Source: Gracilaria gracilis (lineage: Eukaryota; Rhodophyta; Florideophyceae; Gracilariales; Gracilariaceae). Taken from it: DNA of 64,000 bases. The first letter of the stretch is position 1. The number at the start of each line of letters is the position of its first letter. Shown here one piece after another: positions 1 through 10,640 of the stretch. Below the pieces are notes generated by a model. It ran no database searches and had not been told where the DNA came from. It saw only the letters and a list, made by a program, of their open reading frames with translations. Where the stretch lies: NCBI GenBank assembly GCA_030374805.1, contig JARGSG010000030.1, positions 310,001 through 374,000 of the forward strand, written 5' to 3'. The translations under genes were made by a program, and so were the position numbers.

Positions 1-1692
1 TCCTTGTCTTCAGCAGCGGCCTTCTGCACAGGCAAGGAATCTATCTGGTCATTATCGGCACGATTCTTCTCTCGAATGAGCTGCTCGTCCAAACGGATGA
101 GGTGCTCATAATCAAGAGAAGGATGGTCTCCATGAAAGCCGTGCAGGTAATGAATCTGTAACCCCGGGGTACCACCTGCCTGATGCACCATTCGATGCAC
201 CACCGCTGCGATATGGTGAGGAGCAGAATGGCGGTGCAGAGTGGTGTGCGCAAAGGAGGGACGGGCATATGTCCGAGGCCTCTCTCGTCGCGCTCGCTCC
301 TGACCATACGCGGTAGTATTGTTAGCACTTGCAAAGGCAGCCATAGAAGCACGCATCACAGGGCGAGTGGTGCCGGTGCGGCGGGATGATAGACGAGCTC
401 GTTGCAGATCGCGTCTGCGCTGGATATGGCGCAATCTAGACAAGTCATCAACGTCATTTGACATATGAGAATGTCTTCGCGAATGCAAGCGCGTATCCGG
501 GAAGAGTCGACTGCTCTCCGGTGGGGGTGGGGAAGGGTTGTTGCCCAATGAACTCATGCGCGCAAGCGTTTCGAGCGGATGTGCGGCACTCGGGGAAAAC
601 TGGCTTGTATCGGATTGTTGGTTCCGATGCAACGGCGATAAATGAGCTTGGTTGGAAAGAAGGAAACTGGAGAACCTCGGCTCAAACTGGGTACCATATC
701 GAGATGGCCTGTCAGTAGGAGTGGCGTACTGGCGCCGCGACGAGCTTGTGCGCACAAAACCTGGAGCAGGAACATCGCCAAGCGAAGCAACTTGGTCGCG
801 CTCCAGATGCACGTAACGACGCGAAAGCGATGGATTATGCCTGAGAGGGCTACGATGCGAATGCAGGCCTTGGTTGAGAGACGTGCGCAGCGCAGACGCG
901 ACACGGGTGCCATCGGATTCTCGCGCGCGGTGGGAGGACATACGCGGATTCCTGGTGAGAATTTGATCAATATCCACAAGCCTGGAAACATACTGCGGTT
1001 GTGAAGTGTTGTTATGTTGCGGGCTTGGTTGATTTAGCGCAGACGGAATTGACGGCAGTTGAAGTGGCTGCGCAGGTAGGTGTTCCGACGGCACAGGGTT
1101 TGTTAAGGAGGTGAGAGCAACGGGGGAGTTAATCAACTCGGGCACGGTGGGCATACTCTGACGCTGGGTGCGCGGGGGGAGGGGCGGGGTCATTGAAAGA
1201 ATGGGCTCGACGAGGAAAGAATGGTTGGCAGAGGCGAGGTTTGGTGGAGAAGGTGGGGAGCGTACAGGGGCGAGACGTGGTCCGGACACGGCCATCTCAA
1301 TGATTTCCTCCTCACAGCGGGAGGAGGGTGGATCTCGGGGGTGGACGTGGATGCGCGGGTTGTTGAGGCGGGTGGTCTGTGTTTCGCGTCCGCGAAACGC
1401 AAGCATGGAGGGTGGGATTGGGGGCGAGTCACTGTCGTCCACAATGATTACGTGCGGCGGATGCGAGACGGGGGTGGTGGAGGGGGGATGCGAAGATTGG
1501 TCGCGACGACGACGCTTTCGTGGGGCTTCATCGATGACGATGGGTTCAATGGAGCTTGTGGTGGCTCTCGGTAGCGAAGTGTCTAGCACGATGACGTTGT
1601 CGGGGGCGAGGCGACGATCGCGGGGGGGGGGTGGGCTGCACGGTTTCGACGACGACGATGTCGGCATCGTCTTCGGCGACGGTGTGGGACAT
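1..1692 (-). CDS. Partial E3 ubiquitin ligase candidate with SUMO-interaction motif cluster; frame broken in a C10 run
   Basis: Reading the minus strand with codons ending at positions divisible by 3, I find no stop from about 1619 down to the left edge, over 530 codons. The likely start is the ATG at 1692-1690 (MSHTVAEDD), in a good context (ccaccATG). Between start and long frame lies a run of ten G on the plus strand (about 1622-1631); nine would join them. The first 90 residues hold four hydrophobic cores next to acidic or serine residues, the pattern of SUMO-interacting motifs: DADIVVVE (11-16), NVIVLD (32-37), EPIVIDE (49-55) and HVIIVDDSDS (80-89). A basic RKRRRR patch follows the third. 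The middle is long, Ser/Pro/Arg-rich and probably disordered. The last visible part (DYEHLIRLDEQLIREKN, then DSLPVQK) resembles the lead-in found just before C-terminal RING-H2 domains of Arkadia/BIG BROTHER-type ligases. The RING itself would lie beyond the window. Inference: a SUMO-targeted ubiquitin ligase. Confidence 0.7.
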
Positions 1693-2490
1693 GGTGGGAT
1701 ATGCGTTTGGGCGGACGGAGAGGTGGAAGGCGACAGTGGGAGACGACGGTGAGACGACGCAGACGCGGGTAAGGGAAGGTGAAGGGAAGCGGGCAGAAGT
1801 TAAGAGGGGGATGGGGGGGTGCGGGGGGTGCGGGGAGGGGGCGGAGGGACGAAAGGAAATAATGAGGAAAGAGAGGTGGCTTATGTAGGGCGGCTTGCGT
1901 GGGGGGGCGCGCGGGGGGCGCGCGGGGGGCGTCCAGGAACGGTCGGCACTGCAATATGGTGGGCACTGGGCACGCGACGGGCGAGGGGCGAACGTGCAGT
2001 GGAGACAGCTGCCAAGCACGCTGGCAAAAACAAACAGAAAAAGTAGAAATTTGATTTGAATGGCGGCATGAGCCGCCACTATGGTAGGCGTTCGTGTAGC
2101 GTGCTTGTAAGCGACGAGCTGCGCGCGCGGTGGTGGAGTGGTGGAGTGGAGCGCAGGCTGTCGGGCGTGCGTCTCGAGAGCTCGTGGCTGCTGTCGACGG
2201 AGCTCTCTTGTCTTCGCTTTGGCGCCGTGGAGACTTGTCCGGCTGGAGCTCACGGCGGGGCGCGCAACACAATACATAAGAAGTTCATATTATGAACACG
2301 TCGCGCGTGCGCGCGCGCTCCGTTTGACGGCGGCGCTTGCACCGCGTTGCATTTCGCCCAGTGCAAGTGTCATCAATGATTGATTGATGGCACTTGCAGA
2401 CCAGTGCGCTAAAATGTGCGCGCCCGAGCCACCGCCCGGGGCCGTGCTTACGTCGCTTACGTCTGTGACCACAGTCCAGCACCCCACAAC
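1693..2490. promoter_or_regulatory. Shared divergent upstream region, left gene and rhodanese
   Basis: This GC-rich spacer separates two genes transcribed away from each other. The part next to the minus-strand gene is strongly pyrimidine-rich on the coding strand, like the leader of the RRM gene at 22.2 kb. Long overlapping open frames here (for example 1583-2272) read as low-complexity Pro/Arg/Ser and look like composition artefacts rather than genes. Near 2370-2400 there is a short inverted stretch around cagtgcaagtgtc / tggcacttgcag. Confidence 0.5.
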
Positions 2491-2967
2491 ATGAGCTCCC
2501 CGCTGATACGCGCCGCCGCACGCCCCGCCTTCGTCGTACTCCCCGCTTCTCGACGCCTTGCCCGCAAGTCGCTATCGCCCGTGTGTCCCCGCACGCTTGT
2601 ATTGCATCGCGCCGTGCACACCATGGCTGCCAAGCTGTCCCCCCAGGCGCTCAATGACAAGATGACTCAGTCGTCTACCGCTGTGTACGTCGACGTGCGC
2701 ACGCCCGCCGAGTTTGCCGCGGGGCATATTCCGCGCGCCCTCAACGTGTCACTTACAACTCACGATATGAAGCCACTCCCATCATTCGTCGACGACTTCC
2801 GTGCCGCTGTGGGTGATACCACCGAAGTCATCGTCGGCTGTAAGAGTGGCAAGAGGAGCTCAATCGCCATCACCAAGCTTAGCGAAGCCGGCGTTCAGGG
2901 GCTAATGGAACTCGAGGGGGGCTTTGAAAGCTGGGCTGCTGATTCCACCCTTCCAATTGAGCAGTAA
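2491..2967 (+). CDS. Single-domain rhodanese (sulfurtransferase), probable organelle targeting
   Basis: A 158-residue protein with one rhodanese domain. The first 45 residues (MSSPLIRAAARP...) are rich in Arg, Ala and Ser with no acidic residue, which fits a mitochondrial or plastid presequence. The domain shows the family start motif VYVDVRTPAEFAAGHIPRA and the active loop CKSGKRS, with catalytic Cys117 carrying the persulfide. It ends with the usual GGFESW. Small rhodaneses move sulfur from thiosulfate or persulfides to acceptors; the true substrate cannot be read from sequence. I chose the ATG at 2491 because the in-frame extension upstream reads as leader-like sequence; the internal ATG before AAKLSPQALND could make a cytosolic form. 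Confidence 0.9.
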   Translation: MSSPLIRAAARPAFVVLPASRRLARKSLSPVCPRTLVLHRAVHTMAAKLSPQALNDKMTQSSTAVYVDVRTPAEFAAGHIPRALNVSLTTHDMKPLPSFVDDFRAAVGDTTEVIVGCKSGKRSSIAITKLSEAGVQGLMELEGGFESWAADSTLPIEQ

Positions 2968-3144
2968 CAGTCGCTGCATCATCTGCCCGTCCCGCAACCA
3001 CGCGTGTCTTTCATCGTTGTCGGCTTGCATTCCGGCACGCTACATGTACTAGCGGCGCTTCATTGCGTTACCCACTTCGTATAAAGCAATGTGCAATGTG
3101 TCATGTTAATGTCAGTTGTCTCTAGTCATTCTCTCACTTCCTAC

Positions 3145-5037
3145 TTACTCGGCCTTTTCATCCCGTCTGCCCCCAACCGCCAGCTGCATCAAACCACTCC
3201 CCAGTGACCCAATTCCCTTTGACCCACTACTCACTCTCCCAGATCCATCACCATCTTCCTCCACGCGCCCCTTTTCAACATCACTTGTACCAAAACCGCT
3301 CAGCTGCGTGGGTCGCGCCGAAGCCACCGTTAACGCTGTCATCGCCAAGAAATCCATCGTGTATACCGCATACATCATGGGTCCGCAATCGATGTTCTCA
3401 CCCAGCATAGCGGGCCTCCACACTCGAGCTCGATAATTCATGCCGATCACAGCGTAAAACAATAACTCGCATGCGAAAACAAACAGATCCAGTCTATCCC
3501 TACACCTCAGTACTGTGAGCAGTATAATTGCCAAAAACAACGGGTATGCCACCCCAATACCCAACTGCAGCAATACAAACATCCCACTGTTAGCTTCGTA
3601 GAGCGTTTGAAGCGGATCTTGTCTCAACAAAAACCCAGTCACGCACAGGCCAACTGCAAAAGCGGTCAGGAATACATTTCCAAGAAGCACATATTGTCGC
3701 AACGACACTCCTTTCGTCAACGAAACTACCGTTGATAATGTTACAAAAATTGGGAATCCAATTAGTGCAATCGACAACAACATTGCCACCACACTCCCAT
3801 ACTTCGAGGGCAAAAGGTGATCCACAGTTCGTTCTACCCGATTTTCTAGCATCTGCAATCTGTGCTTCATCTTCGTTACTTTAGGAGCCATGTACTTATT
3901 GGCATAATACTTGATTGCATCTGTTTCTGGACCCTCCACGAGAATTGCTGCTCGCTCAGCTCGCTGACTGATCCACAAGCCCAAGTCAGGGTGCTGGATT
4001 TTCTCTTGAAGTTCGTCCAACTTCAGTTGTTCGTCAGAGAGCATTCTAGACAGCATTTGCTTCTCTTCAAATAGTTCGTCAAATGCTCTTTTCTGTTCCT
4101 CGATTGTCTCCCTCATCTCCTCCATTTCACCTCGCTCTTCATCTTTTGCTTCTTTGGCAATCTCAGGAAGACTGTCGCGAAGTCTTTCAAGATCAGAATT
4201 CCGCTCAGAGACCAGCTTTTCCGCTTTCTCCATTTCAGTGTTTACTGAAGTTAGTTCCTTTCTTACCCGGTCTGTTTCAAGTCTAGCTTCCCTTTCACCC
4301 TCACGCGCCGTCTTTTCACTTTTCAGAACGTCGTGAAGACGTTGCTTGTACATCTCCAGCTCTTCAACGAGTTCCGAGTTGTCTGATTTTCCGTTGTTAA
4401 CGCCTTGAGGCATATCTGGTTCCATCATGCGTTGCGGCTTTTGAAGCTTTCGGAGCACTGGTTGACCCGGAGCAACCATTTCAGGCGGTGCCTGTGCGGG
4501 ATGTCGTGCGTCATCTTCCGGGGGAGGTTGTACTTGATCCGCTTTACCTACAGCGTCCAATATCACCTTGCGGTCTGTATCCACCTTTGCTCGCTGCTGC
4601 TCCAACAAATCATGGTGGTCCATGTCATTGGGATCGTTGACGTGCAGATTTTTCGCACCAGGCTGGATGACATCAGCTTGTTTCAGCTCCTCCTCAGTGA
4701 TTCCGACCCGTTTGGCAATCTCCTGAATCTGAGCATCGACATCCGCAAGATCGTCATCACCTTGCTTTCTTTCGTTTCCCCGGCTCTCGCGCGCATCTTC
4801 AATGCCCTGTCGTTCCAAGGCAGCCTCAGTAAGGTGTTCCGAATCTTTGGTATTCAACTCCTGGTCGAGCATGATGTCGTTATCGCGTTGCACTCGTAGG
4901 GGTGCTCTCCCTGAGAGGGCCGTCGATGCATGCTGTTCTGTTTCGAATGAATGTGCGGAGTGAATGAAAAAAGCTAGCGTAAGCGCTTGCAAGGCAAACA
5001 GGATAGTGACGCGCTTGTACACGTTCGAGAAGCGCAT
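3145..5037 (-). CDS. Coiled-coil membrane protein with signal peptide and five membrane spans
   Basis: A 630-residue protein that I do not recognise. It starts with a signal-like hydrophobic stretch (residues about 9-30, ending HSAHS), continues with a polar acidic segment, then a long charged coiled coil (about 215-370, rich in Glu, Lys, Arg and Leu heptads, e.g. SELVEELEMYKQRL). After residue 410 come five hydrophobic segments, roughly 415-440, 448-470, 485-510, 518-537 and 550-572, followed by a Gly/Ser-rich tail with acidic and basic residues. The layout implies a large lumenal or extracellular coiled coil joined to a small membrane domain. No catalytic motif is visible. Codon pattern and the absence of breaks say it is a real gene. 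Confidence 0.85.
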   Translation of the reverse strand: MRFSNVYKRVTILFALQALTLAFFIHSAHSFETEQHASTALSGRAPLRVQRDNDIMLDQELNTKDSEHLTEAALERQGIEDARESRGNERKQGDDDLADVDAQIQEIAKRVGITEEELKQADVIQPGAKNLHVNDPNDMDHHDLLEQQRAKVDTDRKVILDAVGKADQVQPPPEDDARHPAQAPPEMVAPGQPVLRKLQKPQRMMEPDMPQGVNNGKSDNSELVEELEMYKQRLHDVLKSEKTAREGEREARLETDRVRKELTSVNTEMEKAEKLVSERNSDLERLRDSLPEIAKEAKDEERGEMEEMRETIEEQKRAFDELFEEKQMLSRMLSDEQLKLDELQEKIQHPDLGLWISQRAERAAILVEGPETDAIKYYANKYMAPKVTKMKHRLQMLENRVERTVDHLLPSKYGSVVAMLLSIALIGFPIFVTLSTVVSLTKGVSLRQYVLLGNVFLTAFAVGLCVTGFLLRQDPLQTLYEANSGMFVLLQLGIGVAYPLFLAIILLTVLRCRDRLDLFVFACELLFYAVIGMNYRARVWRPAMLGENIDCGPMMYAVYTMDFLAMTALTVASARPTQLSGFGTSDVEKGRVEEDGDGSGRVSSGSKGIGSLGSGLMQLAVGGRRDEKAE

Positions 5038-6294
5038 TGGATCGACAAGGGGCTAAACCCAAGAAGGAAAAGGATTCAGATGCGACAGGCGTATTGGATG
5101 ATACGTATTAGTAGTGAGGCAGGTGGTCAAAGCATGAGACGCGGAGCCTGAATGGAAGAGCTTTGTGCAACCTCCTGTACCAGAAGGGCTGACGCCGCTG
5201 CTAAGGTACCAACGACGCGGCGTCGCAGCAAAAGAATGGCTGCGGAGAAACCAACGGCACAAAAGCGAAAAGCGTGTGAATATGGGGATGTGATGCGTGG
5301 GGGCGACGAAGACGGTTGTGAAGGAGGTGTGCCCTTTGGCAGTGACATTGAAGTGGAGCGCTTGGTTCGGTGCAATTCGGAAGAAGACAGTCAAGTCGTG
5401 GCACGATTTGATCTGCTCTTCGTGAGACAATCCGCAGTGTTTATTCGATTCATAAAAAATAAAAACGTTTATCACACGAGCGATGATTGGTTGTTCGACG
5501 CGACGTGCATTGCTGCAAGCACCTCTTCAGCTGTGATTCATGATGCTCTCGCTCGGCCCAAGTGGCTGCATCGTTCTTCCTGGCCAGTATGCGACTCCAC
5601 ACTGTGCTCAGCAAAGACGTGAAACAAATGGTTTCGTGGAGAATTTGCCAATTCTCAGCCAGGACCAACAGGCGAGCGCACAAGTTGTCATTCATTCTTC
5701 GTGCAACCTCGAAGCATAAGCCTTTCAATTATCCATGCGCAAAGTACACTTTTGGCGCATGCACACGGATTACTCGCGCCTGCAAATCCTGCTGTGCATG
5801 CCGCATGGACTCTACTGGAAACCATCTGTTTTCTCCTGCATGCATGTCTCTTCTGGAGCTTTAGAAGGTTAACACTTCAGCCATTGAGAAGGGCTAGCCC
5901 TCTCATCCCTCTTACCCCTGTTCAGGGTTAAGGGTTAAGGGTTACCTCTCCAGCTCCCGACAAGGGAGTCGTCGCGCGACGCCACTGTGTGATTCAAAAC
6001 AAGCCACAAGACCTGATTGTCACCAAAACCCTGCTCCCCTCAAACACGAGAAACGGTGGGCTCCCGTGACGTAGTGGAAATAACAAGAATACAAAACAGG
6101 AGCAACCTGCCTGAATGAAACAAACAAATCTCGAGCTTGCTTTCTTACACACATAACAACAAACATCTATATCAACTCACTTTTGCAAGACAAATGTGAC
6201 TGTAATAGAACTGCGTCAATTTGTTTATACGTCAAATGACTGCGACCAAGAGCGCTGTAACAAGCGTACCAATTTTGGTGTGCACAAACCCCAT
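5038..6294. other. Intergenic spacer without a convincing gene
   Basis: The spacer lies upstream of the membrane protein and downstream of the dehydrogenase. A plus-strand open frame at 5152-5622 (156 codons) and an overlapping minus-strand frame at 5053-5475 both look unlike proteins and lack recognisable motifs. The only distinct item is the AGGGTTA repeat near 5930. Confidence 0.5.
5924..5944. repeat. Three exact AGGGTTA heptamers (telomere-like)
   Basis: Positions 5924-5944 are three uninterrupted copies of AGGGTTA. The unit is telomere-like (Arabidopsis telomeres are TTTAGGG; this unit is TTAAGGG). It is short and interstitial, so it may be chance or an old scar. Confidence 0.6.
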
Positions 6295-7719
6295 CTATTC
6301 TTCGAAACTAAACTTGGGATACTTTTGACGTATGGAAGCGTATCGCTCTCGAATCGCCATCATATCCTTCATCAAGGGCTCTGGGATTTGAATTCCACCC
6401 GCCTTCTCGCATTCTAAAAATCCTTCATGTTCAAGTTCACCGGCCGTGTAAATGCGACCCGGCCCCTTGGGATCTTTTTCAGAGGCTCGCATTTGACGCA
6501 AGAACGATCCAACGTTCGACTTGAACGATTCAAGCGGAATGAACCTTTCAACATCGATAGCGATGAAGAAGTGCCCCAGCGGCATGGGGATCTTTTCCCC
6601 AGTTTCTTTGTTCACGCCACTGAGCTTCGGACTGTTCAGACCACCCTGAAGTGCAGAAGACAAAAGTTCTACAACTGTAGCATATCCATATCCTGTTTCA
6701 TATCGCAGATGGAGTGTGATTGCAATTGAATTTGTTAGTGTGATGGAGAGCGTTATAGAGATAGATTACCTTAACTTACCCTTGTAGCCTCCCATCTCAT
6801 CACCGACACCCCCCAACGGCGCCAAAGAGCAATAACCAGTTTGTAAGTCCTTCAAAATCTGAGCAGTATCAGTTCGAACATTTCCATCACGATCTACAAC
6901 CTGACCAGGCGGGGTAGGCTTTCCTTCTCTTTCATACTTCTCAATCTTTCCGCGTTGATTCACAGAGGTAGCACAGTCCAAAACGAACGGAAAACCGTCA
7001 TCACTAGGCATTCCAACCGTCAAAGGATTGGTACCAAGCATGGGCTGAACACCAAAAGTAGGGGCGATTGAGGGGCGCGCATTGGTACCTGTGATGCCGA
7101 TGCAACCATGCTTCTGAGCCTTGTCAACGTAGTATCCGGCGGCTCCATAATGAGTACTATTTCTAACAACGACCATGGCCAATCCATGCTTCTTCGCTTT
7201 TTCGAGACAGATGTCCATGCACTTCGGACCGATGAAGAGACCAAGCCCACCATGACCGTCAACAACGGCAGTGGTCTCAGTCTGGTTGACGAGCTCAAAC
7301 GGAGCAGTAGGCTTGAGAATACCGTTGTTGATACGGTCAATGTAGATGGGCTTGAGTCGACCAATACCATGAGTGGTAACTGCGTGAAGATCGGCCCATT
7401 CCAACACCTCCCCAGCGATAGTAGCTTCATCGGCCGGAACGCCTGCCGCAACCAAGGCATCCTTCATGAACTGCCTCAAAAAGGACATCTCGACCTTGGC
7501 ATACTTGACGACGGGTGCTGAATCCGTGGCCTTCGTGGCGGCCGACGGCAAGTCGCCGTTTGCGGCCGAGAGTTTGCCTTGATCCCATTGCTGCAACAAC
7601 TGGTTGAGCGTGATGGCATCATCTCCCGACAAACGCTTTGCAAGCGATGAGAGCTTCGTGCGGAGTGAACCCGGTGCGGAAACGACGGACGGCATTGTTG
7701 GTGACACGGCGTTACTCAT
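6295..7719 (-). CDS. Malate/L-lactate dehydrogenase family (Ldh2/MDG type), one intron
   Basis: The gene is complement(join(6295..6692,6780..7719)), giving 445 residues. The 87-bp intron (6693-6779) begins GTAAGT and ends AACAG; removing it rebuilds the family signature GGYKGYGYATVVELLS across the junction. This is the NAD(P)-dependent Ldh2 family (malate, ureidoglycolate and related 2-hydroxyacid dehydrogenases), unrelated to the classic LDH/MDH fold. Family features seen are the N-terminal ADLHAVTTHGIGRL motif, the substrate-site histidine in RNSTHYGAAG, and the nucleotide-site region LGTNPLTVGMP. The first 70 residues before YAKVEMSFLR are extra compared with bacterial members and may be a targeting or linker segment. 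Substrate cannot be decided from sequence. Confidence 0.93.
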
Positions 7720-8639
7720 AGATGATGAGAAGCGAGCGCAGGATGCTCGGAGAATGTATGATCGATGTGGTGAGATTCGGTTTTGAAGATCTCAGCGAGT
7801 ACTGGCAGAGACGGGGCGGCGTGTCAGCAGTTTCCGGCGCAGTTGCGGCAGATATTATTTTCGTTGCAGTTGGCAAATGGGGCCATTCCCCGCGCTCTCG
7901 CCGCGCTCATTGGCGAGCGGCAGATTCGTGCCTGCCTTTCCAGATCATGAACTCTCGCCGCTGCCCCCCAGCAGTTCTCCAAATCCCGTTACCGGTCACC
8001 GCCACATTAAACTTTTTCTGCTCTGGGGTGCGCTTCTCTAGAGAGAAGCGTTTCACATGTCACATGTCTGATGTTCAAAGGGAGAGCAGGTGAAACTACG
8101 CCAGAATTACGTTTAGGGCGGGATATTAACAATGTCAGAAAGAGGACGCACTCCTCCGTAATCGATTGCTCGTGTGACCATGCAATTGTCATGACTTGTC
8201 CCAATAGTCGAGGAACTCAAGTGGGGTTTTTATCCAGAAAACGAAGAAAAGTCCCAATATGATGTGCAGCAGTTCTTCTCACCTGCAGGGGAGCGGTTTG
8301 TTTCGCCAATGCTATGGTCGTGAAACGCAAAGTGAGATGCTCCTTACGTTCTCGGACACTGCCTCACGAAACGATTCGTACATATACGTCGAGACCGTTA
8401 CTACAAGCGTCGGCGCTTCTTTATTTGAAAGGATAGTTGTGACCACTCATGCCACAGTAACCCCGCTCATGTTATTGCCCAGCATCGTGCTTCTCATCAT
8501 AACTCGGTTGGATGAAGGTGTATGAGATTTGAAAGTGTTGAGATAAAAGTACTAGTGTTTAAACTCTAGAACCATATTCCAATCGTCGTAGATCAATGAA
8601 GATACGTAGAGGTTCAGTGAAGAAGAAGGCGATTATCGT

Positions 8640-8850
8640 CGCAAACGAAACGCTTCTGCGGTCGAAAACACCTTAGGTACCTAATACTTTCTTTGTACCA
8701 TATTATAGCCCCGTGAGTGTAGCACGGCTACTGATTTGTGGTTTGTGGCTACGGTGTAGAGATAAGTGTTATAGGTTGTTGGGGTTCTTAGCATACCCCC
8801 GCGTACGAGTAATTCACGTACGCGTCTCATAAATGAGAGAGAGAGAAGAT
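8640..8850 (-). repeat. Dispersed repeat, copy 1 (inverted relative to 18.2 kb copy)
   Basis: The reverse complement of this stretch aligns with 18195-18420. Shared blocks include ttatgag, accccaac.acctataa, gctac.ctcac and ctaaggtgtt.tcgac.gc. Many substitutions separate the copies, so this is an old family. The family is probably part of a retroelement. Confidence 0.55.
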
Positions 8851-10439
8851 ACGTAAGTCTCTCATCCGGTTGTACCTGCTACTGAAGGAAACGCAAGTGA
8901 ATTAAACATTTGGTGAAGATTACTCCCAAGAGAGTTCGCTGTGGATCAATAAGGAAGTAGGGGAAGTACGAAGGTAGTGGAACTGGTTCGCGCCTTTTCG
9001 GGCTGTATTTATTGCGTAGATAGAGAAGTGCGTCGCACTCCAAGCTAGTGATCTGTGTTTCAGAAGGTCGGTGATCATCGTCGTGCTCTCGTTCTGCAGT
9101 GAACGCCTCCCGTGATACCCTTTGATGCCTTTGCCCCGTTCTAACGGCCCCAACGATTTGTATGCTATTCTACGACACTGGCGACCCGCAGGGCCGTAAT
9201 TGCCCGCCTACCCTGGGAGTTAGGAGTCACTATTTTACGCACTAAATACCGCCTTTCGCTCGTGTCTCTACATTCGGGACAGGAACGAAAGCAACTGACT
9301 CCAGTTGACTTGAATCAAGTTTCTGTGGAAGAAGCCTACGGCGTGCTTGCATTATCCTCCTGTTGGCTAAGGGCTTTCCCGGCGATATCTTTGAGTCTCA
9401 ACGTTCTGCCCTTACTTATTGTTGAGCTCATTTCCCCGTAGTCTTTTTCTTCTTCTTCAGTGTACAGTAGTTCGTTTGCTGCTCCCTATTCCGAAGAAGA
9501 AGGAAAACTATACTTCGAAAGATACCCCTATCTCCTAGAAAAGGCGAAGTATTTTGATGGCCACTGCTTAATCATCTCTATCATTTTTTCTCTTTTCTTT
9601 CTCAGGCAGACAGGCAACTCGTTTCGTCGTGAAATGGTTGTCAACGAACATTGGAAACGAACGTAATCCACGTCTCGAGAACCGACGTGTCCTGCTGAAA
9701 AACTGCGCTAGAATGACATCTGTTTTCGAACATCGGTATGCGATGCCTTTCCTGGTTCTCTCGGTTTTTGATACACCCTTCACTTCCGAATGGTCCAATG
9801 GGGTTTGTACTTGAAGCTGGAGCATGTGTCTATACACAAGAAGGGGTGTTGTCGTTCGCGTAGGCATTTCAATGTAAACCATTATCTCCTCCTATTCTTC
9901 ATTCGTCCCCACTCACCGCCTCATAGAACTAAAAAGGCGCTACAGTAGATCACGAATATCAAGAAAGGATGCCCGTGAACAGACCCGTCCAAAAGAGATT
10001 CCCTACTCACTCACAAGGGAACTCAACGCCCACTAGTACTTCTTCTTTGTTGTGGGCAGCAGTTTTCTATTTGCTAAACTGCGGTAAAGCTCTAAATGAA
10101 GCTTTCTCTCTTCAGGAACGCCAAGAATTTGTACGGTTCCTGTCGTATTATATACTTTTAGGACGACCTTGTGGCTGGAGGCAGATTTGTTACGAGCTCT
10201 CTTCGTGATGAGCTTGTAAGCGAGCATCGAAGAAGCCCACTAGTACGTCAGTTGACTTCCATGTTAGACCCTTGCGTCCAAGCTTTACTGAATCAACTAT
10301 CACTGTGCCCACAAGAAGTCTAAAAGATGAATTTATGGACGGGAGGGAACAAACAACTGGCTGCAGACAGGTACGTGAGGAAGGCAGTTGCAGGGGATGA
10401 GAAGCAAGTAAGCCTTAAGGAAGCACGGTTTGCGGAAGT

Positions 10440-10640
10440 TATGTTAGCACAGTGGTACACAAAACACACTCCAATGCTACACCCAGTTGCGAGCTATATG
10501 GGCAAGAGAACGTTACGCTGCGACTGCGCGTTAGCGGTGAAAAAGACTGTGATCACATAGCGCTACGGTGTCCGCTTACTACTACAAGCCGCCGCAGGTT
10601 TTTTCGTGGTCAGCGAGGAAAAACTGAAGTCCATTCTACT
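10440..10640 (+). pseudogene. Probable LINE-type ORF2 C-terminal remnant
   Basis: In one frame from 10539 the sequence reads EKDCDHIALRCPLTTTSRRRFF, and in the neighbouring frame upstream there is MGKRTLRCDCALA. The DxxHxxLRCP pattern with preceding cysteines matches the zinc-binding tail after the reverse transcriptase and RNase H parts of many non-LTR retrotransposons. The same pattern (NDVEHYVLRCP) occurs at 35519. The frames are broken, so this is a decayed copy. Confidence 0.4.

Noticed and set aside
1168-1752. Plus-strand open frame of 194 codons rich in Gly, Arg and Glu
   Set aside because: It is the antisense shadow of the minus-strand candidate ligase, whose reading gives motifs and a continuous frame.
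1546-2277. Minus-strand frames of 229-243 codons rich in Pro, Arg and Ser
   Set aside because: Mostly CT-rich leader; only the last part, from the ATG at 1692, is taken as coding.
5152-5622. Plus-strand frame of 156 codons
   Set aside because: No motif, odd composition, and it overlaps an equally long frame on the other strand.
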